Shown: positions 26,176 to 36,160 of the stretch, piece by piece
How the letters are laid out: each line of letters begins with the position of its first letter
How positions within the stretch are numbered: the stretch's first letter is position 1
Made by a program: the position numbers and the translations under genes
The notes under the pieces: model-generated
Database searches by the model: none
What the model was told of the DNA's origin: nothing
The model's input: only the letters and a program-made list of their open reading frames with translations
Source of the DNA: Prolixibacteraceae bacterium
GTDB taxonomy: Bacteria; Bacteroidota; Bacteroidia; Bacteroidales; Prolixibacteraceae
Assembly: GCA_019459525.1 (NCBI GenBank)
Contig: JAIBEY010000085.1
Coordinates: 1-47,338 of the forward strand
Length of the DNA: 47,338 nucleotides
Direction of reading: 5' to 3'

Positions 26176-27513
26176 ATGAAACTCTGGGATAAAGGTATTT
26201 CGGTAAACGAACTCATCGAAAATTTCACGGTTGGTAAAGATCGCGAAATGGATTTGTATTTGGCAAAGTTTGATGTATTGGGCTCTATTGCTCATGCTCA
26301 AATGCTGCAATCCATTAATTTGCTCACGGAGAGCGAGCTTGCCGAACTACAGTCTGAACTGGTAAAAATTCATCAGATCATCGAAAACGGAGACTTCAGG
26401 ATTGAAGATGGAGTGGAAGATGTGCATTCGCAGGTGGAATTGATGTTGACCCGGAAACTGGGTGATACCGGTAAAAAAATACACAGCGGACGTTCGCGCA
26501 ATGATCAGGTTTTGCTCGACTTAAAACTTTTTACCCGCTCCGAAATTCAGAAACTGGTCGAGTCGGTTTGCGAATTGTTCGACAAATTATTGACCAAAGC
26601 CATTTTGAATCGCGATCATCTGATGCCCGGCTACACCCATTTGCAGGTGGCCATGCCATCCTCATTTGGTTTGTGGTTTAGTGCTTATGCCGAAAGCCTG
26701 GTTGACGATTTGGTGTTGTTGAAAGCAGCTTACCAGATTACCAATCAAAATCCATTGGGCTCGGCTGCCGGTTACGGGTCGTCTTTCCCGCTCAACCGCC
26801 AAATGACTACGGATTTGCTGGGTTTCGACTCGATGAATTACAACGTGATTTATGCCCAGATGGGACGTGGTAAGATGGAGAAAACCGTTGCTTTTGCCCT
26901 GTCGTCAATTGCTGCTACCATTTCGAAATTTGCCTTCGATGTTTGTCTGTTCATGAGCCAGAATTTTGGTTTTGTCGCACTTCCCGACGAATTGACTACC
27001 GGTTCCAGCATCATGCCGCATAAGAAAAACCCCGATGTGTTCGAACTGGTTCGCTCGCATTGCAATAAAATACAGGCTATTCCTTATCAAATCAGCCTAA
27101 TGACAAATAACCTACCCAGTGGTTATTTCCGCGATCTTCAGATTCTGAAAGAAGTTTTCCTTCCTGCATTTCAGGAATTAGCTGACTGTATAAGCATTGC
27201 CGGTTTTGCGATCGATAACATGACCGTAAATACGAATGTAATGGATGACGACCGATATAAATATGTGTATAGTGTCGAAGATGTCAACAAGCTGGTGATG
27301 CAGGGAGTGCCTTTTCGCGATGCTTATAAACAGGTTGGAAATCAGATTAATTCAGGAATTTATGAGCCAACGCGCGAAGTGAATCACACTCACGCCGGAA
27401 GTGTCGGCAATTTGTGCCTGGACGAAATTGCCGAAAAGATGATTGCTGTTGTTGAAGGATTTGAATTTGAGCAAACCGAAAAAGCCTACAGTAAATTGCT
27501 GAAAAGGGTCTAG
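26176..27513 (+). CDS. argH: Argininosuccinate lyase
   Basis: A 445-residue cytoplasmic enzyme that splits argininosuccinate into arginine and fumarate, the last step of arginine synthesis. The fumarase/aspartase superfamily signature GSSIMPHKKNPD is at residues 276-287. The earlier conserved parts HSGRSRNDQV and MPGYTHLQVAMPSSFGLW are also present. Length fits the family (about 440-460). It stands alone with its own -7 element rather than in an arg operon; a possible ArgE-type deacylase is 10 kb upstream. Confidence 0.96.
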   Translation: MKLWDKGISVNELIENFTVGKDREMDLYLAKFDVLGSIAHAQMLQSINLLTESELAELQSELVKIHQIIENGDFRIEDGVEDVHSQVELMLTRKLGDTGKKIHSGRSRNDQVLLDLKLFTRSEIQKLVESVCELFDKLLTKAILNRDHLMPGYTHLQVAMPSSFGLWFSAYAESLVDDLVLLKAAYQITNQNPLGSAAGYGSSFPLNRQMTTDLLGFDSMNYNVIYAQMGRGKMEKTVAFALSSIAATISKFAFDVCLFMSQNFGFVALPDELTTGSSIMPHKKNPDVFELVRSHCNKIQAIPYQISLMTNNLPSGYFRDLQILKEVFLPAFQELADCISIAGFAIDNMTVNTNVMDDDRYKYVYSVEDVNKLVMQGVPFRDAYKQVGNQINSGIYEPTREVNHTHAGSVGNLCLDEIAEKMIAVVEGFEFEQTEKAYSKLLKRV

Positions 27514-27592
27514 TTGGTTGTTCTGTTGTGGTACAGATGTTTTTTTTTGCATATTGCTTTTGATTGGTGTGTTTGCTTAAAGAAATCGCGCA

Positions 27593-29047
27593 GTGAACAG
27601 AAGAGAATGGATAAAAAGAACGGGCTATACCGGTATGGGTATTTTATTGGTAAATAAAATGGATGCCGGAAAATTTAAAAATGCAGAAAAAGTTGTGAGA
27701 GGAACTCCGGAGACTACAGAAATAACAAAGCCTGATTTTGGGCCAGACTTTATTTGGGGTGTTGCTTCAGCCGCCTATCAAACCGAGGGTGCATGGAACC
27801 TGGATGGCAAAGGGGAATCAAACTGGGATCATTTTACGCATAACACTGGTAAAATTGAGCGTGGTGAAAATGCCGATGACGCCACTGACTTTTACCACAG
27901 GTATGAAGAAGATATTGAGCTGGTCAGGGCAATGAATTTTAAGGTTTTCCGGTTTTCGCTGTCATGGTCGCGCATTCTTCCCAACGGCACTGGTTCAATT
28001 AATCCGAAGGGGCTCGATTTTTACCATAAAGTAATAGATAAATGTATTTCGGTAGGCCTTGAGCCATGGATTACGATTTACCATTGGGATATGCCGCAGG
28101 TTCTGGAAGCTCAGGGAGGCTGGACCAGCCGACGGATGCTGGACTGGTTTTCTGAATATGTTGATGTGGTAACCCGGGCGTTTGGCCCCAAGGTGAAAAA
28201 CTGGATTGTAATGAACGAACAACTGTCTTTTACAGCCGGAGGATACCTTGCAGGGGTTTTAGCGCCCGGCAGAAAAAGTATCGGTGGGTTTCTGAAAGCT
28301 GTACATCATTCGGTTTTGTGCAATGCTATTGGTGCAAGGATGGTCAGGCGCAACGTTGAAGGTGCTCATATCGGGACCACTTTTTTTACTTCCTATATTG
28401 AACCGGTTAATCAGGAGAAAAAAAATATAGAAGCAGCCGCAAGGGTTGACGCTGCGGTAAACCGGCTGTTTATTGAACCGTCGCTGGGTATGGGGTATCC
28501 GGTTGAAACGTTACCTGTACTAAAAAAAATATCAAAATATTTCGAAGCGGGCGATGAGGAACTGATGACTTTTAATTTTGATTTTATTGGCATTCAGTAT
28601 TATTTCAGGAATGTAGTTGAAAAATCGATTATTCCCGGTATCAGGGCTACTGAAGTTAAAGCTTCGGAACGTGGCGTTGAGGTGAATGAAATGGATGGTG
28701 AAATTTATCCTGAAGGTCTGTACCATATCCTGAAAAAATTTAGCGGATATGCTGGAGTCCGGAATATGTTGGTAACCGAAAATGGGGTTTGTGTTTCCGA
28801 TGTGTATGAAAATGGACGGATTCACGATAACCGACGGATCCGGTTTTTTAACGATCATTTGTTGGCTGTGCTCAAGGCGAAAAAGGAAGGGATAAATGTG
28901 AATGGTTATATAGTATGGTCGCCGACTGATAATTTTGAATGGGATAAAGGCTACCGCACCCGATTCGGATTGGTTTACATTGATTACCAAACGAAAGAAC
29001 GGATAATGAAAGATTCCGGATTGTGGTTCAGAGATTTTTTGAAATAG
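27593..29047 (+). CDS. GH1 beta-glycosidase, probable Tat export
   Basis: A 484-residue beta-glucosidase-type enzyme. The start is a GTG (27593), giving MNRREWIKRTGYTGMGILLV, a Tat-like signal without a lipobox. GH1 hallmarks in order: FIWGVASAAYQTEGAW, FRFSLSWSRILPNG, ITIYHWDMPQ, acid/base Glu209 in VMNEQ, nucleophile Glu396 in VTENG, and the C-terminal SPTDNFEWDKGYRTRFGLVY. The acid/base motif is NEQ where nearly all GH1 members have NEP. Substrate is probably a beta-linked disaccharide or aryl glycoside. It is not in an obvious operon with the mannobiose genes. Confidence 0.93.
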   Translation: MNRREWIKRTGYTGMGILLVNKMDAGKFKNAEKVVRGTPETTEITKPDFGPDFIWGVASAAYQTEGAWNLDGKGESNWDHFTHNTGKIERGENADDATDFYHRYEEDIELVRAMNFKVFRFSLSWSRILPNGTGSINPKGLDFYHKVIDKCISVGLEPWITIYHWDMPQVLEAQGGWTSRRMLDWFSEYVDVVTRAFGPKVKNWIVMNEQLSFTAGGYLAGVLAPGRKSIGGFLKAVHHSVLCNAIGARMVRRNVEGAHIGTTFFTSYIEPVNQEKKNIEAAARVDAAVNRLFIEPSLGMGYPVETLPVLKKISKYFEAGDEELMTFNFDFIGIQYYFRNVVEKSIIPGIRATEVKASERGVEVNEMDGEIYPEGLYHILKKFSGYAGVRNMLVTENGVCVSDVYENGRIHDNRRIRFFNDHLLAVLKAKKEGINVNGYIVWSPTDNFEWDKGYRTRFGLVYIDYQTKERIMKDSGLWFRDFLK

Positions 29048-29458
29048 AGGAAGAGTTTGCAATGCCCGGTATTGAATTCACGGTTCCGGTTAAAACGAAT
29101 TTGCTGGCCCGAAATGAAGCGTTGCCTTTCATTTAGATCTGTTAATTAATCGTTATTTTTTGAAATCAACCCGATCTGGTATTGAAGTCTGTTTTTGGTA
29201 TTTAAGTTGTTGTATTTCAGTATATTATTTTCTATTTCTGATTTGTTTTTTTCGAAATTGGCAGCTATTGTTGTTCTCAGTTCGATTCTGTAATTGGACG
29301 TTTCTATAAAAATCACTACTTTCGCTTTCAGTTCGTAAGAAAAAAGATTGATTTGCTTATAATTTTTCAATTTTAATGGATTGATTAATTCAGAATGATT
29401 TATAATCGTTCAATCTGAAAGCTTTTTGAGCATACAAAATATTTAAAAACAAAATAGC
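29048..29458. other. Intergenic region upstream of gltB
   Basis: A 411-nt A+T-rich gap. A 74-codon minus-strand frame (29146-29370, TTG start) exists, but it is low in complexity and unsupported. The gltB promoter must lie here, though no full -33/-7 pair is evident. Confidence 0.4.
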
Positions 29459-32400
29459 ATGAGTTTAGGATTGCCAAATGCGCAGGGGTTGTACGATCCA
29501 GCCAATGAGCACGATAATTGCGGAATCGGTTTTGTGGCCCACATTAAAGGACAGAAGTCGCACGATATTATCGAGAGGGGATTAGAGGTTCTTGAAAATA
29601 TGGAACACCGTGGAGCTACCAGCGCCGATAACAAAACTGGTGATGGCGCCGGTATTTTGATGCAGATACCCGATCAATATATTAAAGAAGTGTTGAAGGT
29701 GGATATTCCGGCTTCGGGTAAGTTTGGAACAGGTCTGATTTTTTTACCGCAAGACAAGAAAGAAGCAGCTATATGCCAGGATATATTAACCAAATATATT
29801 CTTCAGGAAGGTTTAACCTTAATTGAATACCGCGATGTGGCCGTTGACAGCTCTGCGCCCGGGGAGATTGCCAAGCAGACAGAACCTTTCATACGTCAGA
29901 TTTTTGTGAAAGCCGACTTTGAGCAGGATGTCATGGAGCAGAAATTGTATCTGGCGCGCAAGCAGGCCGAGAAGGAAATCAGGGATTCCAAGCTGAAGTT
30001 CCGGCAGACTTTTTATGTCCCGAGCTTGTCAACCAAAACGATTATATACAAGGGAATGCTTACCTCCGGGCAGTTAAGAGAATATTTCAAAGACCTGACT
30101 CACCCGAAATTTACCAGCGCCATTGCACTGGTGCATTCGCGTTTCAGTACCAATACTTTTCCTACCTGGGATTTGGCTCAGCCATTCCGCATGATTGCGC
30201 ACAACGGCGAAATCAACACGGTGAAAGGGAACCGCATGTGGATGTCGGCCCGCGAATCGCTCTTGAAATCGGAAATTTTTGGCGAAGATCTGCCAAAGTT
30301 ATTTCCGGTTATCGAACCCAATAAATCAGATTCAGCATCATTCGATAATACCCTTGAGTTTCTTCATCAGACCGGGCGTTCAGTGCCGCACGTGCTGTGC
30401 ATGATGATTCCGGAATCGTTCAACGAGAAAAACCCTATTCCGGAAAGCCTGAAGTCTTTCTACGAATACCACTCTACCATCATGGAACCGTGGGATGGCC
30501 CGGCTTCAATGGTTTTCTCCGATGGACGTTACATTGGCGGAACGCTCGACCGCAACGGATTGCGCCCTTCCAGGTATATCATCACTAAAAATGATATGAT
30601 TGTGATGGGTTCCGAAGTGGGTGTTCAGGTTATTGCTCCGGAAGAGGTAAAAGAAAAAGGCCGTTTGCGCCCCGGAAAAATTCTGCTGGTGGATACCAAA
30701 CTGGGTATTATTATTCCGGATAAAGAGGTGAAAGCTCAGTTGAGTTCGCGCAATCCATATGGAAACTGGTTGAAAGAAAACCGTTTGGTGATGGAAGATA
30801 TTGAAGTGAAACAGCGTGTTTCTTCATCCATGGGCGATCAGTTCTCTACCTATTCGAAAGTGTTTGGCTATTCGAAAGAAGACATGGAAATGATCCTGAA
30901 ACCAATGGCCGTCACCGGTGACGAGCCGACCAGTTCAATGGGTAACGATACCCCGCTGGCCTGTTTCTCCGAAAAACCGCAGCGTTTCTTTAATTATTTC
31001 CGTCAGGTGTTTGCGCAGGTAACTAACCCGCCAATCGACTCGATCCGCGAAGGATTGGTGATGTCGCTGACCAACTACATTGGTTCGTTGCATACCAATA
31101 TTCTGGACGAATCGCCTGTACATGCCAAACTAATTAAATTCGACGATCCGATTATTACGAATACCGACCTCGGAAAAATAAAGGACTTCAAACACGAACA
31201 ATTCTCGCATGCTACCATCCCAATGGTATTTCCGGTGAAAGAAGGTGTTGAAGGGTTTAAAAAAGCATTCGATGGTTTGTTAAAGCAGGCCGAACAAGCG
31301 GTGGATGACCAAAAGAATTTCATCATTTTGTCCGACCGTCAGATTTCAGAAGAATATGCGCCAATCCCATCGTTATTGGCCGTTGCTGCGGTGCACCATC
31401 ACCTGATTCAGACTCAGAAGCGGATGCAGATTGGTATTATTGTTGAAACTGCTGAAGCCCGCGAAGTATCTCATTTTGCGTTGCTGTTTGGTTATGGAGC
31501 CAGTTCGGTAAATCCATACCTGGCTTTTGCGGCCATCAACGACATGGTTAAAAGCGGCGAGATTAACATGGAATATTCCAAAGCCCGTTACAACTACATC
31601 AAGTCTATCAATAAAGGTTTGCTAAAAGTGATGTCGAAGATGGGTATTTCAACCCTGCGCAGCTATCACGGTTGCCAGTTGTTCGAATCACTGGGTATTT
31701 CAGACGAGATCATTACCAAATATTTCACCGGAACAGCTTCGAAATTCAGCGGAATCGGCTTCGATGAAATTTGTCAGGAAACCTTACTTTTCCACAAGGA
31801 AGCTTTCGGTAAAAAGAAACACCTGATTAATAATAATTTTGAGAGCGCCGGAACGTATCATTACCGGAAATATGGCGAACATCATGCCTGGAACCCTGAA
31901 ACAGTTGGTTTGTTGCAGTGGGCTACCCGCACCAACGATTACAGCGTATTTAAAGAGTTCAGTAAAAAAGTAGATACAGAAAATCAAAAACCGGCATTCA
32001 TTCGTGGTTGCCTGAACTACAAACGTAATCCAATTGATATTTCGCTGGTTGAGCCTGTAGAAAGTATCATGAAACGTTTCGTAACCGGTGCCATGTCGTA
32101 TGGCTCTATCAGTAAAGAAGCTCACGAAGCGCTTGCTGTGGCTATGAACTCTGTTGGCGGACGCAGCAACACCGGCGAAGGTGGTGAAGATGCTGAACGT
32201 TTTGCAACCAATAAACGAAGCGCCATCAAGCAGGTTGCATCGGGTCGTTTTGGGGTAACCAACAATTACCTGATTAATGCCGACGAATTACAGATTAAAA
32301 TAGCTCAGGGAGCAAAACCTGGAGAAGGTGGTCAATTGCCGGGCTTCAAAATCAATAATATTATTGCCAAACTGCGTAATTCAACGCCGGGGATTACCCT

Positions 32401-33982
32401 GATTTCGCCTCCACCTCACCACGATATTTATTCGATTGAGGATTTGGCACAGTTGATTTACGACCTGAAAGTAACCAACCCACGCGCCAAAGTTTCAGTG
32501 AAGCTGGTTGCTGAGAATGGGGTAGGAACCATTGCCGCCGGTGTGGCCAAAGCATTCTCCGATTTGATTACTATTTCGGGTTGCGAAGGCGGAACTGGTG
32601 CCAGCCCTGCCAGCTCCATTAAATTTGCCGGTTTGCCCATTGAGTTGGGTATTGCCGAAACACAGCAAACCCTGGTGATGAATAACCTCCGCGGACGCGT
32701 AAAACTACAGGTTGACGGTCAGTTGAAGACCGGTCGTGATGTGGTAATCCTCGGTTGTTTGGGCGGTGAAGAATTCGGATTCTCAACGTCAGCGCTGATA
32801 ACACTGGGTTGTATCATGATGCGCAAATGTCACCTGAATACTTGTCCGGCGGGTATTGCCACTCAGGACGAAACCCTGCGTAAACGCTTCATCGGACGTT
32901 CAGAATATGTGATCAACTTCTTCCGCTTTATTGCTACTGAAGTTCGAGAAATTCTGGCTGAAATGGGTTTCACAACTTTCGACGAAATTGTTGGTCGTGC
33001 CGATCTGCTCGAACAAAATCGCGAAGTTGGCAACTGGAAAATGAGAAAAATGGACTTCTCGCGTGTTATTCACATGCCTGAAGAAGCAAAAAAATACGAT
33101 ATCCGGAATACGTACCCCAACATCAAATCGGTAGAGGAACATCTGGATCATACCCTGATTCGCGATGCCAACAAGGCCATCAAGAGCAAGGAAAAAGTAT
33201 GGCTGGCTCATACCATCACCAATGTTGACCGTACTGTTGGAGCCATGTTGTCCGGAGAAATTTCCCGTCGTTACGGCGAAGAAGGTTTGCCAAACAACAC
33301 GATCATGGCGAATTTTACCGGAACTGCCGGACAGAGTTTTGGCGCATTCCTGGTAAAAGGATTGAGCTTCCGTCTGGAGGGCGATTCGAATGACTATATA
33401 GGAAAAGGCCTTTCCGGAGGACGTATTATTGTGGTTCCTCCGGTTGGTTCAACCTTTAATCCTGAAGAAAATATTATCGTCGGAAATACTTCGTTTTACG
33501 GTGCAACTTCCGGGGAAGCTTACATTCGTGGTGTGGCCGGAGAACGTTTCTGTGTGCGTAATTCAGGAGCCAAAGCGGTGATTGAAGGTAGTGGCGACCA
33601 TTGCTGCGAATACATGACTGGCGGACGTGTGGTCGTTCTGGGAACTACCGGGCGTAACTTTGCAGCCGGTATGAGTGGCGGTATTGCTTATGTGCTTGAT
33701 ACCGAAGGAAATTTTGAATACTTCTGCAACAAAGGTCTGGTTGAACTCGGGCCGGTTGAAGACAAAGCCGATATTGTAGAATTACAGGATATGATTAACA
33801 AACACCTGTTATATACGCAAAGTACAATGGCTGCCAAGATTCTGACTAACTGGGACGAATACCTGCCCAAATTTGTGAAGGTAATTCCATTCGAGTATAA
33901 GAAAGTGCTGGAAGAAATCAAGCTGCGCGAACTGGTGGCAAAACTTCAGTTGAGCGAAGACAATCCAACAAGGCACGAGTAA
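29459..33982 (+). CDS. gltB: Glutamate synthase large subunit
   Basis: A 1507-residue subunit that, with GltD, makes two glutamates from glutamine and 2-oxoglutarate. The class II glutamine amidotransferase domain begins after a 20-residue propeptide, with the catalytic Cys21 in HDNCGIGFV. The central and FMN-binding synthase domains follow (GGRSNTGEGGEDAERF, GCEGGTGASPASS). The 3Fe-4S ligands are Cys1118, Cys1124 and Cys1129 in CIMMRKCHLNTCPAG. The C-terminal GXGXG helix domain is at about 1270-1480. gltD follows after 147 nt. Confidence 0.97.
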   Translation: MSLGLPNAQGLYDPANEHDNCGIGFVAHIKGQKSHDIIERGLEVLENMEHRGATSADNKTGDGAGILMQIPDQYIKEVLKVDIPASGKFGTGLIFLPQDKKEAAICQDILTKYILQEGLTLIEYRDVAVDSSAPGEIAKQTEPFIRQIFVKADFEQDVMEQKLYLARKQAEKEIRDSKLKFRQTFYVPSLSTKTIIYKGMLTSGQLREYFKDLTHPKFTSAIALVHSRFSTNTFPTWDLAQPFRMIAHNGEINTVKGNRMWMSARESLLKSEIFGEDLPKLFPVIEPNKSDSASFDNTLEFLHQTGRSVPHVLCMMIPESFNEKNPIPESLKSFYEYHSTIMEPWDGPASMVFSDGRYIGGTLDRNGLRPSRYIITKNDMIVMGSEVGVQVIAPEEVKEKGRLRPGKILLVDTKLGIIIPDKEVKAQLSSRNPYGNWLKENRLVMEDIEVKQRVSSSMGDQFSTYSKVFGYSKEDMEMILKPMAVTGDEPTSSMGNDTPLACFSEKPQRFFNYFRQVFAQVTNPPIDSIREGLVMSLTNYIGSLHTNILDESPVHAKLIKFDDPIITNTDLGKIKDFKHEQFSHATIPMVFPVKEGVEGFKKAFDGLLKQAEQAVDDQKNFIILSDRQISEEYAPIPSLLAVAAVHHHLIQTQKRMQIGIIVETAEAREVSHFALLFGYGASSVNPYLAFAAINDMVKSGEINMEYSKARYNYIKSINKGLLKVMSKMGISTLRSYHGCQLFESLGISDEIITKYFTGTASKFSGIGFDEICQETLLFHKEAFGKKKHLINNNFESAGTYHYRKYGEHHAWNPETVGLLQWATRTNDYSVFKEFSKKVDTENQKPAFIRGCLNYKRNPIDISLVEPVESIMKRFVTGAMSYGSISKEAHEALAVAMNSVGGRSNTGEGGEDAERFATNKRSAIKQVASGRFGVTNNYLINADELQIKIAQGAKPGEGGQLPGFKINNIIAKLRNSTPGITLISPPPHHDIYSIEDLAQLIYDLKVTNPRAKVSVKLVAENGVGTIAAGVAKAFSDLITISGCEGGTGASPASSIKFAGLPIELGIAETQQTLVMNNLRGRVKLQVDGQLKTGRDVVILGCLGGEEFGFSTSALITLGCIMMRKCHLNTCPAGIATQDETLRKRFIGRSEYVINFFRFIATEVREILAEMGFTTFDEIVGRADLLEQNREVGNWKMRKMDFSRVIHMPEEAKKYDIRNTYPNIKSVEEHLDHTLIRDANKAIKSKEKVWLAHTITNVDRTVGAMLSGEISRRYGEEGLPNNTIMANFTGTAGQSFGAFLVKGLSFRLEGDSNDYIGKGLSGGRIIVVPPVGSTFNPEENIIVGNTSFYGATSGEAYIRGVAGERFCVRNSGAKAVIEGSGDHCCEYMTGGRVVVLGTTGRNFAAGMSGGIAYVLDTEGNFEYFCNKGLVELGPVEDKADIVELQDMINKHLLYTQSTMAAKILTNWDEYLPKFVKVIPFEYKKVLEEIKLRELVAKLQLSEDNPTRHE

Positions 33983-34001
33983 AAGGAGGTTTGAAATTCG
34001 G

Positions 34002-34106
34002 AGTGTCTAAAGTTCGAAGTTAAAACGTTAGACGCTTCATAGTTAAAAGATTAAAAAATAAAATAGTTTCGGGTTAAAACTTTAGGCACTTCGAACTTTA
34101 GGCACC
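34002..34106. repeat. Inverted repeat in the gltB-gltD gap
   Basis: A 19-nt arm at 34002-34020 (AGTGTCTAAAGTTCGAAGT) pairs at 17 of 19 positions with 34088-34106. Inside and beside it are short repeated words such as ACTTTAGGCAC (twice) and AGTTTCGGGTT (34065-34075), the latter also present at 42830-42840. There is no T-tract, so it looks like a REP-type or mRNA-processing structure within the operon. Confidence 0.65.
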
Positions 34107-34129
34107 CGACACTTCAAAAATACATTACC

Positions 34130-35554
34130 ATGGGAAATCCAAAAGGGTTCATGACAATAGGACGAAAAGACGCTGGTTATCGTCCGGTAAACGATCGGAT
34201 TTACGATTACGGTGAGGTTGAGCAAACCCTCGATGATAAAGACCGCATCGAACAGGCTGCACGTTGTATGGATTGCGGTGTGCCATTTTGCCACTGGGGA
34301 TGCCCCGTTGGAAGTAAAATTCCGGAATGGCAGGATTTGGTTTACAAAGCCGATTGGAAAGGCGCTTATGATATTTTACATTCCACCAATAGTTTTCCGG
34401 AGTTTACCGGGCGTGTTTGCCCTGCCCCCTGCGAAAAAGCATGTGTGCTGGCCATTCATAACGAGGCCGTAACCATTCGCGAAAACGAAGCTTCAACTGT
34501 TGAACATGCCTTTAACCTGGGTTTTGTTCAGCCACGTATCCCTGAAGTTCGTACCGGGAAGAAAGTGGCAATAGTAGGATCCGGCCCTGCAGGTCTTTCT
34601 GCTGCTGATTTATTGAATCAGGCAGGTCACGAAGTAACTGTTTTCGAAAAAAACAGTGCGATTGGTGGTCTGCTGCGTTTTGGTATCCCCGATTTTAAAT
34701 TGAGCAAAACGGTAATCGATCGTCGTCTGGAGATTTTTCTGGATGAAGGAATCAATTTCAAACCCAATGTGACTGTGGGTATTGATATTTCGCGTGACGA
34801 ATTACTGGCAAACTACGATGCGGTGGTTTTAGCTAACGGGGCAGAACAGCCACGCGATTTGCCGGTTGAAGGCCGCGAGCTGAAAGGCGTTCACTTTGCC
34901 ATGGAATTTCTGATGCAATCGAATAAACGCATTGCCGGAGAGGTGATTCCGGAAGAATTGAGCATTATGGCAAAAGATAAGAAAGTATTGGTTATTGGTG
35001 GTGGTGATACGGGTTCCGATTGTGTGGGAACTTCAATCCGCCAGAAAGCCAGGAGTGTAACGCAGATCGAAATTCTGCCCAAACCAGCCACCGAACGCGC
35101 CGACAATAACCCATGGCCTTACTGGCCCAATACACTTCGTACTTCAAGCTCGCACCTCGAAGGTTGCGAACGTCGCTGGAGCCTTTCAACCAAACGCATC
35201 ATCGGCGAAAACGGTGTGGTAAAACAGGTTGAACTGGTAACGGTTGAATGGGGAAAAGATGAGGCCGGTCGTTGGGTGATGACTGAAAAACATGGTACAG
35301 AGGAAATCATCGATGTTGATTTGGTGCTGTTGTCGATGGGTTTCACGCAACCGGTACACAATGGATTGCTTGATGCCCTTGGAATTGAATACGATGGACG
35401 TGGCAACGTAAAAGTGAACGCTAAAAAGCAAACTTCGAATGCAAAAATATTTGCCTGTGGCGACGTTGAAGCTGGCGCCAGTTTAGTGGTTAGGGCCATC
35501 GAAGCAGGTAAAATTGCAGCTATGAATGTTGATGAGTTTCTTTCTCCGGAATAA
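34130..35554 (+). CDS. gltD: Glutamate synthase small subunit
   Basis: A 474-residue FAD- and Fe-S-containing subunit that takes electrons from NAD(P)H to GltB. The N-terminal ferredoxin-like domain has Cys46, Cys49, Cys54 and Cys58 (CMDCGVPFCHWGC) and Cys97, Cys101 and Cys105 (CPAPCEKAC). The FAD Rossmann motif VAIVGSGPAGLS starts at about 146 and the NAD(P)H motif VLVIGGGDTGSD at about 288. The C-terminal ACGDVEAGASLVVRAIEAG closes the FAD site. It is the second gene of gltBD and ends at a strong terminator. Confidence 0.97.
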   Translation: MGNPKGFMTIGRKDAGYRPVNDRIYDYGEVEQTLDDKDRIEQAARCMDCGVPFCHWGCPVGSKIPEWQDLVYKADWKGAYDILHSTNSFPEFTGRVCPAPCEKACVLAIHNEAVTIRENEASTVEHAFNLGFVQPRIPEVRTGKKVAIVGSGPAGLSAADLLNQAGHEVTVFEKNSAIGGLLRFGIPDFKLSKTVIDRRLEIFLDEGINFKPNVTVGIDISRDELLANYDAVVLANGAEQPRDLPVEGRELKGVHFAMEFLMQSNKRIAGEVIPEELSIMAKDKKVLVIGGGDTGSDCVGTSIRQKARSVTQIEILPKPATERADNNPWPYWPNTLRTSSSHLEGCERRWSLSTKRIIGENGVVKQVELVTVEWGKDEAGRWVMTEKHGTEEIIDVDLVLLSMGFTQPVHNGLLDALGIEYDGRGNVKVNAKKQTSNAKIFACGDVEAGASLVVRAIEAGKIAAMNVDEFLSPE

Positions 35555-35579
35555 AACGCTAACGAATACTATATTTCAG

Positions 35580-35615
35580 AGGCCGTTTCCAGTATTTGGG
35601 AGCGGCCTTTTTGTT
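35580..35615 (+). terminator. Intrinsic terminator after gltD
   Basis: AGGCCG (35580-35585) pairs with CGGCCT (35603-35608), and the stem can extend with TTTCC/GGGA, followed by a run of T. It lies 26 nt after the gltD stop. Confidence 0.85.
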
Positions 35616-35842
35616 TGGCTCAGCATTTTAGAATCCTGCATTTCGTGCATGGTGGTTTATTTGAAGGATCATCGCAAAGGAGGAATTTATTCAGATCACA
35701 ATAATTCTTAATGCCTTTAAATACTGGTTAAATTACTTGCTTTTCAGGCCAGTTTTTGTTATATTGCATCAACGACAGCAAACATTGGTAAAAACGAATG
35801 TTTAATTGCCGGGTTGGTCATAAACAATTAAAATTTAGTATT

Positions 35843-36100
35843 ATGAGTTCAGGAAAAGTATTGCTGGGTGTGCTGGCAGGCGTTGCCGCCGGTGCATTGA
35901 TCGGAATTCTGTTTGCCCCTGACAAAGGGACTGAAACAAGGAAAAAGATTGTCAAAAAAGGTGAAGATTATGTGGATGAAGTGAAAGAAAAATTCAACGG
36001 CCTGATTGATGATCTGACTAAGAAAATGGATGGAGCGCAAGCCAAAGCAAACAAGATGGCAGATAATGCTAAAGCAACTGTTGAGGATGCCAAAGCTTAA
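35843..36100 (+). CDS. YtxH domain protein
   Basis: An 85-residue protein with one N-terminal membrane helix (VLLGVLAGVAAGALIGILFAP) followed by DKGTETRKKI, the YtxH signature, and a lysine-rich amphipathic helix tail (about 35-85). ATG at 35843 is chosen over an upstream in-frame start. YtxH-type proteins are associated with general or envelope stress. It is the first gene of a three-gene unit with a holin-like membrane protein and an unknown. Confidence 0.88.
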   Translation: MSSGKVLLGVLAGVAAGALIGILFAPDKGTETRKKIVKKGEDYVDEVKEKFNGLIDDLTKKMDGAQAKANKMADNAKATVEDAKA

Positions 36101-36160
36101 TCCGGCGAACCCGATGGGGTTTGCTTGGATTTATTCGTTTACTTCACGAAAAATTTAAAC

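Noticed and set aside
29146-29370. 74-codon minus-strand frame upstream of gltB
   Set aside because: It needs a TTG start, is Asn/Lys/Ile-rich as expected for A+T-rich DNA, and has no context support.
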